This document shows, piece after piece, positions 1 to 8,558 of a stretch of DNA of 64,000 bases; positions within the stretch are counted from its first letter, which is position 1; every line of letters begins with the position of its first letter. The position numbers and the translations under genes were made by a program. The stretch comes from Pseudomonas sp. Ant30-3 (lineage in GTDB: Bacteria > Pseudomonadota > Gammaproteobacteria > Pseudomonadales > Pseudomonadaceae), in the NCBI RefSeq assembly GCF_000690905.1, contig NZ_JMCL01000059.1:62001-126000 (forward strand), in the 5' to 3' direction. The notes beneath the pieces were generated by a model. It saw only the letters and a program-made list of their open reading frames with translations, was not told the origin of the DNA and did not search any database.

Positions 1-240
1 GCGTTCGAGAAGCAGATTCGCGGTTATTCGCTGCATGACGCGGTGCTGACCGGGATCGAGACGCGTACGTCTTCGCCACTGCGGATCACCCGCAATGAGT
101 CGATGCAGAGCATGAATGTGAAGGGCCTGTTCCCGGCCGGTGAAGGCGCTGGTTATGCGGGCGGGATTCTGTCGGCGGGCGTCGACGGGATCCGGATTGC
201 GGAAGCCGTGGCGCGGGATATTCTCGGTATCGAGGCCTGA
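1..240 (+). CDS. FAD-dependent dehydrogenase, C-terminal end (5' partial)
   Basis: The open frame enters from the left edge and ends at TGA 238-240, so only the last 79 residues are present. They contain RTSSPLRI, then NVKGLFPAGEGAGYAGGI and a DGIR(I)AEAV segment. This is the typical end of the large uncharacterised FAD-dependent dehydrogenases (COG2509 type), where the GEGAGYAGGI stretch contacts FAD. The substrate of the family is not established. A REP pair follows immediately, and the next gene is convergent. Family assignment is good; function remains open. Confidence 0.8.
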   Translation, partial: AFEKQIRGYSLHDAVLTGIETRTSSPLRITRNESMQSMNVKGLFPAGEGAGYAGGILSAGVDGIRIAEAVARDILGIEA

Positions 241-267
241 CCCGCGATTCTGAAACAACACAGAACC

Positions 268-357
268 CTGTGGGAGCGGGCTTGCTCGCGAAGGCGGATC
301 AACATTACGCAGATGTTGGCTGATCCAGCGCTTTCGCGAGCAAGCCCGCTCCCACAG
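268..357. repeat. REP inverted pair (REPIN)
   Basis: Two inverted arms, CTGTGGGAGCGGGCTTGCTC and its near-complement, flank a spacer of about 40 bases. They lie between two convergent genes. It is the same REP class found at many other intergenic sites in this window. Confidence 0.85.
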
Positions 358-372
358 TTGCTCTCTGGAGTG

Positions 373-1467
373 TCAGATATTCGCGCGCAGCACGGTGTCC
401 GGCACCGGCTCACCGCGCTCGACGCTCGCGGCCACAGCATCAATCAACCCACTTAGCTCATACCCCTGCGCCTTGAGCCAGCCTTGATTGTAATAACTCG
501 TCTCATATCGCTCGCCGCCGTCGCACAAAATCGCCACGATCGACCCCGACTCCCCCGCTCCTGCCATCTGTTGCGCCGCCATCAAGGCACCGATCAGATT
601 GGTCCCGCTTGATCCGCCAACCCGACGTCCCAAGCGCTGCGCCAGATAATGCATGGCCGCCAGCGACAGCGCGTCCGGCACTTTGACCATCGCATCGATC
701 ACCTTGGGCAGGAACGACGCTTCAACCCGTGGCCTACCGATGCCTTCGATGCGCGACCCATGAGCCAGCGTCAGGCTGGCATCACCGGTCAGGTAGTAAT
801 CGAAAAACACCGAACGCTCGGCATCGGCACACAGCACGCGCGTGCAATGCTGGCGATAACGCACGTAACGGCCCAGTGTCGCGGTGGTCCCGCCAGTGCC
901 GGGGCTGGAGATGAGCCAGCTCGGCTCAGGGTGCAACTCGAAACGCATCTGCTGAAAAATCGATTCGGCGATATTGTTGTTCGCCCGCCAGTCAGTGGCG
1001 CGCTCCGCGTAGGTGAACTGGTCGATAAAGTGACCATCGTGCTCACGCGCCAGTCGTTCGGATTCGGCGTAGATCTGCGTCGGATCTTCCACCAGATGAC
1101 TCTTGCCGCCATAGAACTCAATCTGCGCGATCTTCTCCCTGGACGTGGTCGCCGGCATCACTGCAATAAACGGAACACCCAGCAGGCGGGCGAAGTAGGC
1201 TTCGGAAATCGCCGTCGAACCGCTCGACGCTTCGATCACCGGCGCGCCGGGTTTGAGCCAGCCGTTGCACAAAGCGTAAAGAAACAGAGAACGCGCCAGA
1301 CGATGCTTGAGGCTGCCGGTGGGGTGGCTCGACTCGTCCTTGAAATACAATTCGATACCGGGAAAGCCCGGCAGAGCCAAGGGAATCAGGTGCGTGTCGG
1401 CGCTGCGCTGGAAGTCCGCTTCAATGATCCGAATGGCTTCGCGGGCCCATTGTCGATTGTCACTCAT
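373..1467 (-). CDS. PLP-dependent cysteine synthase-family protein (Cds1-like)
   Basis: This 364-residue fold-type II PLP enzyme has the Schiff-base lysine in GSLKHR (K54), a substrate loop SSGST from S81, and a glycine-rich phosphate loop SSPGTGGTT near residues 187-195. It resembles the Cds1-type cysteine desulfhydrases, which release sulfide from L-cysteine, more than the housekeeping CysK/CysM, because it has the IEADFQRSADTHLI opening and a longer C-terminus. Whether it degrades or makes cysteine cannot be told from sequence. It lies divergent from nhaA with 240 bases between the starts. A cytoplasmic enzyme is expected. Confidence 0.8.
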   Translation of the reverse strand: MSDNRQWAREAIRIIEADFQRSADTHLIPLALPGFPGIELYFKDESSHPTGSLKHRLARSLFLYALCNGWLKPGAPVIEASSGSTAISEAYFARLLGVPFIAVMPATTSREKIAQIEFYGGKSHLVEDPTQIYAESERLAREHDGHFIDQFTYAERATDWRANNNIAESIFQQMRFELHPEPSWLISSPGTGGTTATLGRYVRYRQHCTRVLCADAERSVFFDYYLTGDASLTLAHGSRIEGIGRPRVEASFLPKVIDAMVKVPDALSLAAMHYLAQRLGRRVGGSSGTNLIGALMAAQQMAGAGESGSIVAILCDGGERYETSYYNQGWLKAQGYELSGLIDAVAASVERGEPVPDTVLRANI

Positions 1468-1707
1468 GCTTGTTTTTCTCGTTGAGTCGGCCTTGTCGCA
1501 AGGCTCATTCCGTCAGCTTAGGAAAAAACCTACAACACGCACAGATACAGCTGAGTCTGAATACGTCTGGCAACTGCTAGGCTCAGTTCTTCCAAGGCCT
1601 GCTTCCTTGTAACGGCATATAACAAAAAAGAATATAACTTTTGTTTTAACAACTAACGGTACGAGTTAGGGTGTGCCACCTTTTGAATTCATCGATGGAG
1701 AGCGACA

Positions 1708-2895
1708 TTGCCTCTGCGTAGCACATTCACGCGTTTCTTCCAGCTGGAAGCTGCCAGCGGTCTGTTGTTGATTGCCGCAGCCGTTCTGGCTCTAGTCATC
1801 AATAATTCGCCGCTGTCATGGCTCTACAACTGTCTGCTGGACACCCCGGTGGTGGCCCAGATTGGCGCACTCAAAATCGCCAAGCCCTTACTGCTCTGGA
1901 TCAACGATGGCCTGATGGCCATGTTTTTCCTGCTGATAGGGCTGGAAGTGAAGCGTGAAGTGCTCGACGGCCAATTGTCGAAGCCATCGCAGATCGTCCT
2001 GCCCGGCGCGGCGGCGATTGGCGGCATGGTCGTGCCGGCGCTGATCTACTGGTTTCTTAATCGCGACAACCCAACAGCACTGGACGGCTGGGCGATTCCC
2101 ACCGCGACCGACATCGCATTCGCACTCGGTGTGCTGGCGCTGCTGGGCAAGCGGGTTCCCGTCTCGCTGAAGCTGTTCCTGATGACGCTGGCGATCATCG
2201 ACGACCTCGGCGCAATCATCATCATCGCGATCTTCTATTCCGGCGCGCTCTCGACCCTTTCGCTGGCGCTGGCTGCAGCCTGCATCGCGGCACTGATCGG
2301 CATGAACCGGCTCGGCGTGGTGAAACTCGGGCCATACATGATCATCGGTTTGATCCTGTGGGTTTGCGTACTGAAAAGCGGTGTTCACGCCACGCTTGCC
2401 GGCGTCACCCTCGCCTTCTGTATTCCGCTGCGCACGAAAAATGCTGAGCCCTCGCCGCTGCTGGCCCTCGAACACGCCCTGCATCCGTGGGTGGCTTACG
2501 GCATTCTGCCGCTGTTCGCCTTCGCCAACGCCGGCCTGTCGCTGAGCGGTGTGACCGTCGAAAGCTTCACCCATCACGTGCCGATGGGCATTGCGGTCGG
2601 TCTGTTGCTGGGCAAGATGGTGGGCGTTTTCGGTCTGGCCTGGCTCGCGGTGAAAATCGGCATCGCTACCCTCCCCCAAGGCGCCAATTGGGGTCAGGTG
2701 CTGGGCGTGGCCATCCTGTGCGGAATCGGTTTCACCATGAGCCTGTTTGTCGGTTCGCTGGCATTCGTGCCGGGCGTGAGTGAATACGCCGGGATGGACA
2801 GGATGGGGATTCTGACCGGTTCGATATTGGCAGCGTTGATCGGCTATGCGGTGACGGCCGCCGCCAGCCGCAGACCTGCCGCCCTGCACTCCTGA
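1708..2895 (+). CDS. nhaA: Na+/H+ antiporter NhaA
   Basis: This 395-residue inner-membrane protein is close to E. coli NhaA (388 residues). It exchanges cytoplasmic Na+ for periplasmic H+ in sodium and alkaline stress. About twelve hydrophobic segments are visible. Key motifs are [13 protein letters not shown] and the IIDDLGAI helix, whose paired aspartates (D165, D166) correspond to the ion-binding Asp163/Asp164 of E. coli. The start is taken as TTG at 1708: GGAG ends 7 bases upstream, and no ATG in frame would keep the conserved N-terminus. A separate promoter is expected in the 240-base gap from the PLP enzyme. Confidence 0.95.
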   Translation: MPLRSTFTRFFQLEAASGLLLIAAAVLALVINNSPLSWLYNCLLDTPVVAQIGALKIAKPLLLWINDGLMAMFFLLIGLEVKREVLDGQLSKPSQIVLPGAAAIGGMVVPALIYWFLNRDNPTALDGWAIPTATDIAFALGVLALLGKRVPVSLKLFLMTLAIIDDLGAIIIIAIFYSGALSTLSLALAAACIAALIGMNRLGVVKLGPYMIIGLILWVCVLKSGVHATLAGVTLAFCIPLRTKNAEPSPLLALEHALHPWVAYGILPLFAFANAGLSLSGVTVESFTHHVPMGIAVGLLLGKMVGVFGLAWLAVKIGIATLPQGANWGQVLGVAILCGIGFTMSLFVGSLAFVPGVSEYAGMDRMGILTGSILAALIGYAVTAAASRRPAALHS

Positions 2896-2914
2896 TAAAC
2901 CGAGACAAGTCTTA

Positions 2915-3002
2915 GCGTCTCTAGAGACGCGTCCTACAGCCACGATCAACCTCGTTCGTTAACGTCGCTCCACCCCGCACCGGGGCTGGCGACGTACGAA
3001 CG
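2915..3002. promoter_or_regulatory. Palindromes between nhaA and the bacteriocin gene
   Basis: Two structures are visible. The first is a perfect 16-bp palindrome, GCGTCTCTAGAGACGC, at 2915-2930. The second is a long imperfect hairpin at 2953-3002: outer arms CGTTCGT/ACGAACG, middle arms ACGTCG/CGACGT and an inner CCCCG-CAC-CGGGG. The hairpin ends two bases before the AAGGA ribosome-binding site of the bacteriocin gene. Neither is followed by a T-run, so a simple terminator is unlikely. An operator or an RNA structure affecting translation is possible. Confidence 0.5.
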
Positions 3003-3014
3003 CAAGGATGATCA

Positions 3015-4202
3015 GTGGCTGGCAATAAGGACATTCCCCGGGTTCGCAACCCACCTTCAGGCGACGGGCATATCGTCACGGACCGCCTGATGACGGCCAC
3101 CGAACTGGCCGAGCGCGATGCACGACAAAGTGCTTACGATGCCATGCTCGCGCGGCAAGAGGCCTTTGAGCACGGCCGTGAGGTCACCGCAGCGAAAGAC
3201 CCAACGATCCGTGCGGGATGCGTCTTCGCCAAGTCCTGCAAGCTGCCGGACGCCATCATCGATTACTCGAATCCTTCGGGAATGGTGCCGACCGACAGTC
3301 TCAAGGATTACGGCGAAGTCGCCTGGCTCGGCGCCCGCGCTGCAGACGACGACGGTCTGCTCAATCTCGAAACCATCAGCGCCAGCACCGTCGCGCTCGG
3401 CATTGGCCGATTTGCACTGACGACCCCGGCGCTCGCCGTGCCGATTGCGGCCGTCGGCGCTACGGCAACTGCCGTATTGGCCGCAGTGGTAGCCATGGTC
3501 TGGTCTCCCAGCCTAGGCGACAGCGCGCTCTATACCGAAGATCAATTGCGTGCCTTGGAGAAAGCCAGGACGCGTATGCGTCTGCACATCGAGCAGGACG
3601 CAGAGGGCAGGCTGAAGGGATACGGTTTTTACACCGGTAAAAATCGCGACTGGGAAATGGTCGACGTCGTGCAGTTCACCGCACGGGGCAGTCAATATGT
3701 CGCGGACCTTGGCGACGGCGTTGAACTGATCTGGACGCCGGCCGTGGACGGTTCAGACACCCTCGGCATCCCTGCGCTGGAAGCCGCACCGCAGGCGCCA
3801 CACATCTGGGTGTACCCGCCGACCAAGCAGGCAGACGGCATCATCGTGAACCCGGTGTACCCGCCGGAGTACAAGGATTTCATTCTTGTGTTTCCGGTGG
3901 GATCGGGGATTCGGCCGGTTTATGTTGTCATTAATCAAAATGGAGATCATGACTACCACAATCATCCTAAATATCTGCCTGCGTTCCCTGATGCCAAGCG
4001 GGTAAAGTCAAAATCATCTGTTCGAGGCGGCGGTAAGCAACGCGCACGTTGGGTCGACCGGAAAGGGCGAATATATGAATGGGATTACGAGAGCAATGCA
4101 GTAGAGACATATGACAAGTTGGGAAATCATCTGGGAGAGTACAACCATATCACCGGCGACCAGACGAAACCGGCCAAGCCTGGCAGAAAAACCTCAAGAT
4201 AA
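3015..4202 (+). CDS. S-type pyocin-domain bacteriocin with colicin E3-like rRNase end
   Basis: This 395-residue protein starts at GTG, with AAGGA six bases upstream. Residues 1-120 are not recognised. Residues 124-163 are strongly hydrophobic. Residues 170-320 resemble the pyocin S translocation domain (YGFYTGKN...IWVYPP...VFPVGSGI). The last 80 residues follow colicin E3's 16S rRNA endonuclease: DHDYH, GGGKQRARW, GRIYEWD, GNHLGEY, TGDQTKP. In E3 the active site uses Asp510, His513, Glu517 and Arg545. Here D357 and E364 align and R391 lies near the last, but the His position is S360. No TonB-receptor-binding N-terminus is apparent. An immunity gene follows 11 bases later. Base composition drops in GC near 3930, at the toxin domain. 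Confidence 0.85.
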   Translation: MAGNKDIPRVRNPPSGDGHIVTDRLMTATELAERDARQSAYDAMLARQEAFEHGREVTAAKDPTIRAGCVFAKSCKLPDAIIDYSNPSGMVPTDSLKDYGEVAWLGARAADDDGLLNLETISASTVALGIGRFALTTPALAVPIAAVGATATAVLAAVVAMVWSPSLGDSALYTEDQLRALEKARTRMRLHIEQDAEGRLKGYGFYTGKNRDWEMVDVVQFTARGSQYVADLGDGVELIWTPAVDGSDTLGIPALEAAPQAPHIWVYPPTKQADGIIVNPVYPPEYKDFILVFPVGSGIRPVYVVINQNGDHDYHNHPKYLPAFPDAKRVKSKSSVRGGGKQRARWVDRKGRIYEWDYESNAVETYDKLGNHLGEYNHITGDQTKPAKPGRKTSR

Positions 4203-4213
4203 AGGATTATTCG

Positions 4214-4462
4214 ATGCGCTACTTACTGATCACTGGGTTTTATCCAGACGAGAAACAAGACGACAGCCTGCAGTTTGACCTAGACATTCACGGCAGCGAA
4301 CTCAACGAACGAGTTGCCCAACTGATTGAAGGAAAAGCGCTGAAAGACCTTGAACCTGGGGAATTGCTTTTAACTGACGAACAAGTTTCGGATCTTGCCA
4401 AGCTTTTGGGTGTTTCGTTTCCTGAAGGATTGGAGTTCTACATGGGCACCTGCGCTGGGTGA
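4214..4462 (+). CDS. Probable bacteriocin immunity protein (pyocin S6 immunity type)
   Basis: This small acidic protein has 82 residues and is preceded by AAAGGA. It lies 11 bases after the bacteriocin gene, the normal place for a cognate immunity gene. The sequence (FYPDEKQDD, LEPGELLLTDEQV, GLEFYMGTCAG) does not look like the E3 immunity protein itself. It fits my memory of the pyocin S6 immunity family, whose toxin is also an E3-type rRNase. It should bind and block the toxin domain in the producer. The gene shares the lower GC of the toxin end. Assignment rests mainly on position, size and acidity. Confidence 0.7.
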   Translation: MRYLLITGFYPDEKQDDSLQFDLDIHGSELNERVAQLIEGKALKDLEPGELLLTDEQVSDLAKLLGVSFPEGLEFYMGTCAG

Positions 4463-4578
4463 GCGTGCGATAAGCGTCACTTCTTCGATGCACGTTAGGC
4501 GGGCCCATTGTTTCAACATCGATCCAGTCCGCCACTCACAACTACTAGATCTTATTCACCTGTAGAGACCACTGGTAA

Positions 4579-4616
4579 AAAAAACCCGACCAGTCACCTG
4601 ATCGGGGTTTTCTTTT
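4579..4616. terminator. Bidirectional terminator
   Basis: The hairpin AACCCGACCAG-TCAC-CTGATCGGGGTT is flanked by A-rich sequence on the left and TTTTCTTTTT on the right. It lies between the immunity gene and the convergent slyB gene and could serve both. Confidence 0.8.
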
Positions 4617-4631
4617 TCCCCTCGTTCCCGC

Positions 4632-5096
4632 TTAGTGCGAAACGCGGCTCGTGCCATCCACCGTGGCGATTCGCACACGTTCGCCGACACGGAACACTTC
4701 GTTTTCCTGAACCTGCTGCACATAGGCACGCATGCTGCCGTCGTCTTCGCGAACGGTGATTTCGACACCCTGGGTGCGAGTCAGGCCTTCTTCGGTGGCG
4801 GAGCCCAGCAGGCCGCCGGCGACTGCGCCGATCACTGCGGCAACGATGCTGCCACGACCGCCGCCGATGGCGCTACCACCGACACCACCCACAACGGCAC
4901 CCGCTGCGCCGCCGATAGGGGTTTTCGTGCCTTCGATTTTTACCGGGCGCAGCGCTTCGATGGTGCCCATGCGAACCGTCTGCACGCGACGCGCTTCGTC
5001 ACGGGAATAGGAGTCGCCGGTCAGGTTCGATTGGCAGCCAGTGAGCAACATTGCCATCGTGGAAAAGGAAGCAACCAACAGAACAGACTTACGCAT
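4632..5096 (-). CDS. slyB: Outer-membrane lipoprotein SlyB (glycine-zipper)
   Basis: The protein has 154 residues, starting at ATG 5096 with GGAG upstream; a longer frame to 5153 lacks a ribosome-binding site. The lipoprotein signal ends in LLTGC (C21). A glycine-zipper follows (PIGGAAGAVVGGVGG and a second GG-rich helix), then a short basic/acidic C-terminal beta domain with VRVGERVR-like sequence. Length and layout match E. coli SlyB (155 residues), an outer-membrane stress-associated lipoprotein. It is a single gene transcribed towards the terminator at 4579-4616. Confidence 0.85.
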   Translation of the reverse strand: MRKSVLLVASFSTMAMLLTGCQSNLTGDSYSRDEARRVQTVRMGTIEALRPVKIEGTKTPIGGAAGAVVGGVGGSAIGGGRGSIVAAVIGAVAGGLLGSATEEGLTRTQGVEITVREDDGSMRAYVQQVQENEVFRVGERVRIATVDGTSRVSH

Positions 5097-5285
5097 AGCA
5101 TCAACTCCAAAAAGACAGGTATCCATTAAACTCCGCAGCTTGACGCCTGTCACGGTATCGCCCGGATAAAATTGGTTTCATTCAGTTCCGGTACAGACGT
5201 CTCGCGAATTCACCACACAGTAGCGCCAAATGGCGTCTTCTGCGCCGCAGACTTGAAGGGTCAGCTATCCCGCTCGGTAGACTGC

Positions 5286-5933
5286 TCAGGGTGCCAGACG
5301 TTCAAGAATCCAGTTTGCGCTCTGTAGACGGTAATTGAGGCGATCGTGCAGACGGCTCGGTCGGCCCTGCCAGAATTCGATGCGTTCAGGTAGAAGGCGA
5401 TAGCCACCCCAGTGCTCAGGGCAATGCGGCTGCGTTTCGCTGAATCGTTGCTCGGTGTTCTTCAGCAACCCTTCAAGTTCGTCACGATCGGCAATCACCC
5501 GGCTTTGAGGTGAAGCCCAGGCTCCCAGGCGGCTGCCCAGCGGACGAACCTGGTAATAAGCATCGGATTCAGCAGGCGTGACTTTCACGACCCGACCTTC
5601 AATCCGCACCTGGCGCTCCAGGGCTGGCCAGAAGAACGTCATTGCCGCGAACGGGTTCGCGGCAAGCTGCTGGCCTTTGCCACTGTCGTAATTGGTGAAA
5701 AACGTAAAACCCTGCTCGTCGAGGCCTTTGAGCAGCAGAATGCGGCAATGCGGCCGACCGTCCTTGTCGACGGTGGCCAGGGTCATGGCGTTGGCTTCCA
5801 CCGGCGCCTGCTCGGTTTTCACCGCGTCGGCGAACCACTGGTGGAACAGTGCGAAAGGCTCGGCCGGGGCTTGCGCCTCGGTCAGGCCATCACGGGTGTA
5901 GTCGCGACGCATATCAGCCAGGCCCTGGGTCAT
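5286..5933 (-). CDS. pdxH: Pyridoxamine 5'-phosphate oxidase
   Basis: This 215-residue FMN enzyme oxidises pyridoxine or pyridoxamine 5'-phosphate to PLP. It has the family motifs RILLLKG near the N-terminal third, [13 protein letters not shown] for FMN phosphate binding, [14 protein letters not shown], and the C-terminal [12 protein letters not shown] substrate motif. Full length is present. It lies 24 bases downstream of the OmpA-like lipoprotein gene on the same strand and is probably cotranscribed with it, as in P. aeruginosa. Confidence 0.97.
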   Translation of the reverse strand: MTQGLADMRRDYTRDGLTEAQAPAEPFALFHQWFADAVKTEQAPVEANAMTLATVDKDGRPHCRILLLKGLDEQGFTFFTNYDSGKGQQLAANPFAAMTFFWPALERQVRIEGRVVKVTPAESDAYYQVRPLGSRLGAWASPQSRVIADRDELEGLLKNTEQRFSETQPHCPEHWGGYRLLPERIEFWQGRPSRLHDRLNYRLQSANWILERLAP

Positions 5934-5957
5934 GGCGCATTCCTTGTGGTTAACGAA

Positions 5958-7067
5958 TCACTTCTTCGCAGCGTCAGCAGCTGCGACTTTCTTGTCGGTG
6001 GCTGGGGCCTTGGCTTTGGCCGGCGCCGTTTTCTTCGCCGGGGTCGCAGCCTTGGCAGGCGCTTTTTTCGCTGGAGCCTTGGCAGCCGCTTTCTTCGCCG
6101 GAGCTTTCTTCGCGGCAGGTGCAGGGGCGACTTTCTTTGCGGCAGGCGCTGGGGCAACCGGCACCACGGCTGGTTTGACATCCTGCGCGGCGACCATGCG
6201 GATTGGCGCCGGTGCCGGCATGTTGTACTTGCTTAGGAGTGCGACCATGGTGTTCTGCGGCGTCACCAACAGTTCCACGCGACGGTTCAAGGCACGGCCT
6301 TCAACGCTGTCGTTGGCGGCGCGCGGGGCTTCGCTGCCCATGCCACGCAGCATCAGACGATCACGCTGCAAACCGCTGAGACGGAAAATCGAGGCAACGG
6401 CCTGTGCGCGTTCCTGGCTGAGTTTGACATTGGCCGGATTAGCGCCAGACGTATCACTGTGGCCGAGTACCAACACTGCAGTCTTTGGATCGAGTTCAAG
6501 AATTTTCGCGACACGGGTGAACGGGCCCAGTGTGACCGGCAGCAGCATGGAAGGACGGTCAGGGTTGAACGAGCCTTCAACCGGTGCGGTCACTACCAAT
6601 ACGTTCTCACGACGCTCAAGTTGCAAGTTGCTGTCCTTGATTGCGGTACGCAGGCGTGGTTCGTAATCGTCAAGCCAGGCTTGGGTCACTTTCGGATCCG
6701 GCAGTGGCACAGCCTTGACGGTCGGCTGATCCTTACCACCGAAAGGCCACCACCATTTGCCACCCGCTGCGGCTTCAGCCTTGGCCACTTCGACCGGTTT
6801 GGCTTCAGGTTTGATCTCAGGTTTCTTGTCGAGCACTTCTTCAGAACCGAATGGCCAATACCATGGATTGGCGCTCTCAGCCTTGGCGACCGGGGCAGTT
6901 GCAGCAGGTTTCAGCGGTGCCGGAGCCGGAGTTGGTTCCTTTGCGGCGACCTTGTCAGAGGAACCAAACGGCCACCAGCTACTGCCATCGGCATCATTTT
7001 GCGGAGTCTGTGCGCAACCGGTAATGGCGAAACACAGGGCCAAGGCGAAAGTTTTGTTAGATGACAT
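5958..7067 (-). CDS. OmpA-family lipoprotein with WPFG repeats and Lys/Ala/Pro tail
   Basis: This 369-residue lipoprotein has its lipobox at ITGC (C18). Three WPFG motifs (residues 32-35, 71-74, 107-110), each in a WW/WYW context, are separated by Pro/Ala/Lys linkers. An OmpA-type peptidoglycan-binding domain follows at about 130-290 (VLVLGHSDTSG, LSQERAQAV, GSEAPRAANDS, ALNRRVELLV). The last 60 residues repeat AKKAPAKKAAAK-like units, as in the histone-like AlgP/H1 tails. It probably links the outer membrane to peptidoglycan. The role of the tryptophan motifs and the basic tail is unknown. Confidence 0.85.
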   Translation of the reverse strand: MSSNKTFALALCFAITGCAQTPQNDADGSSWWPFGSSDKVAAKEPTPAPAPLKPAATAPVAKAESANPWYWPFGSEEVLDKKPEIKPEAKPVEVAKAEAAAGGKWWWPFGGKDQPTVKAVPLPDPKVTQAWLDDYEPRLRTAIKDSNLQLERRENVLVVTAPVEGSFNPDRPSMLLPVTLGPFTRVAKILELDPKTAVLVLGHSDTSGANPANVKLSQERAQAVASIFRLSGLQRDRLMLRGMGSEAPRAANDSVEGRALNRRVELLVTPQNTMVALLSKYNMPAPAPIRMVAAQDVKPAVVPVAPAPAAKKVAPAPAAKKAPAKKAAAKAPAKKAPAKAATPAKKTAPAKAKAPATDKKVAAADAAKK

Positions 7068-7182
7068 TGGATATCCACAAAGATGAAGTCATAAAAAAAT
7101 CAGGCCGGCATGAACCGGATAAACAGGCAATTTGAAACCATTAAGGCACTTGGGTTCCGGCCCTGGAACCCATCGGCACATT

Positions 7183-8334
7183 TTACAGACAAGTGGCCAT
7201 CACCCGGGCCAGCTTCTGCGCGCGCGGATCCATCAAAACGTAAGGCCCCAGCGTATTGGTGACGAAGCCGAACGCTATATCGTGCTCAGGGTCGGCAAAC
7301 CCGATGGAGCCGCCTGCCCCCGGATGACCGAACGCGCGCGAGCCCAAGCCATAAGTGGCGTTGGGCACATCCGGTTGATCGAGCATGCAACCCAGACCGA
7401 AACGGGTCCGCGTCAATAAAGTCTTGTCTTCGCCAATGCTGTGTTCGCGGGTCAACTCATCAAGCATCTCGCTTTCGAGCAGGCTGCCATCCAGCAGGCC
7501 GGCGTAAAAACCCGCAAGGCTGCGCGCATTGCCATGACCATTGGCGGCCGGCTGTTGCATTCGCCGCCATTCAGGTTTGTTGGTGCTGGTTAGTACCGAA
7601 GGCGGATTGGTGAATGCCCGGGTCGTCATGGCGGTGGGTTCGCGCAGGGTGACTTGAAGCAGACGCTGGGCAGCAGCATCGCCGGCGTTACCCTTGCCTC
7701 GAGCGATGTGTGCCACGCGGTGAAACTCTTCATCCGCCAGACCGACATGGAAGTCCAGCCCCAAAGGCTTGGCCACGCGGGCCACAATGGACTCACCCGG
7801 GCCGCGGCCATCGACGCGCCGCAACAACTCGCCAATCAGCCAACCGTAAGTGATCGCGGCATATCCATGCCCCTCCCCCGGCGTCCACCAGGGCGACTCG
7901 GCGGCCAAAGCATCGACCATGGCTTGCCAGTCGTAAAGCGCCTCGGGGGCGAGCATTTCGCGTAGCGCCGGCAACCCTGCCTGATGGCAGAGCAACTGAC
8001 GCAACGTGACTGATTCCTTGCCGGCAGCCGCAAACTCGGGCCAATAGCGAGCAACTGGCGCATCCAGTTGCAACTTGCCTTCGGCAACCAGTTGCAGCGC
8101 AGTGACCGCGGTAAACGTCTTGGTACAGGAGAACAGATTGGCAATGGTATCGCTGTGCCAGGCTTCGCTGCCGTCCTTGTCGGCGGTGCCGGCCCAGAGG
8201 TCGACCACCGTTTCCCCACCGATCTGAATACACAGCGCTGCGCCGCGCTCCTGAGGATCGTCGAATAACGCCGCAAAAGCTTCACGTACCGCTTCGAACT
8301 TAAGCTCGTAATGACCCTGAATCTGCACCCGCAA
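7183..8334 (-). CDS. Serine hydrolase of the beta-lactamase/esterase family
   Basis: This 383-residue protein has the class C beta-lactamase fold signature S69-C-T-K72 and a Y158-A-A motif at the place of the catalytic tyrosine. The C-terminal GHPGAGGSIGFADP takes the place of the KTG/HxG motif. It resembles EstB-type esterases, which hydrolyse short-chain esters without strong beta-lactamase activity. No signal peptide is visible, so it is likely cytoplasmic. It stands between a REP pair upstream and the OmpA-like gene downstream. The true substrate is unknown. Confidence 0.85.
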   Translation of the reverse strand: MRVQIQGHYELKFEAVREAFAALFDDPQERGAALCIQIGGETVVDLWAGTADKDGSEAWHSDTIANLFSCTKTFTAVTALQLVAEGKLQLDAPVARYWPEFAAAGKESVTLRQLLCHQAGLPALREMLAPEALYDWQAMVDALAAESPWWTPGEGHGYAAITYGWLIGELLRRVDGRGPGESIVARVAKPLGLDFHVGLADEEFHRVAHIARGKGNAGDAAAQRLLQVTLREPTAMTTRAFTNPPSVLTSTNKPEWRRMQQPAANGHGNARSLAGFYAGLLDGSLLESEMLDELTREHSIGEDKTLLTRTRFGLGCMLDQPDVPNATYGLGSRAFGHPGAGGSIGFADPEHDIAFGFVTNTLGPYVLMDPRAQKLARVMATCL

Positions 8335-8465
8335 CTTCCTCGGTTGAACGCTCTACGCTGTGGCCCGCATTGTTCCAGCCATTGGCGGTTTTGGGAACAG
8401 GGTTGAGCCGGGCGGTTGTTTGCCCATGTGATGGGGTTGAAATATTAGTGATTTGGCGGACGCCA

Positions 8466-8537
8466 TCGCGAGCAGGCTCACTCCTACAATGAATCTCTGT
8501 ATACACAGACCTCATGTAGGAGCGAGCTTGCTCGCGA
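8466..8537. repeat. REP inverted pair
   Basis: The arms TCGCGAGCAGGCTCACTCC and TGTAGGAGCGAGCTTGCTC face each other across about 28 bases. They lie between the serine hydrolase start and the end of the glycoside hydrolase gene. Confidence 0.85.
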
Positions 8538-8558
8538 AAAACCACGATAAAACAGTAC

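Noticed and set aside
268..357. Repeated GTGGGAGC/GCTCGCGA units considered as CRISPR repeats
   Set aside because: They are scattered single inverted pairs, not direct repeats at regular spacing, and no cas gene is present.
649..1485. 278-codon plus-strand frame opposite the Cds1-like gene
   Set aside because: It is the complement of a well-defined PLP enzyme, and its translation has no motif.
2896..3014. PrtN-type P-box before the bacteriocin gene
   Set aside because: No convincing ATTG-N-GT repeat pattern was found; only the palindromes described are visible.
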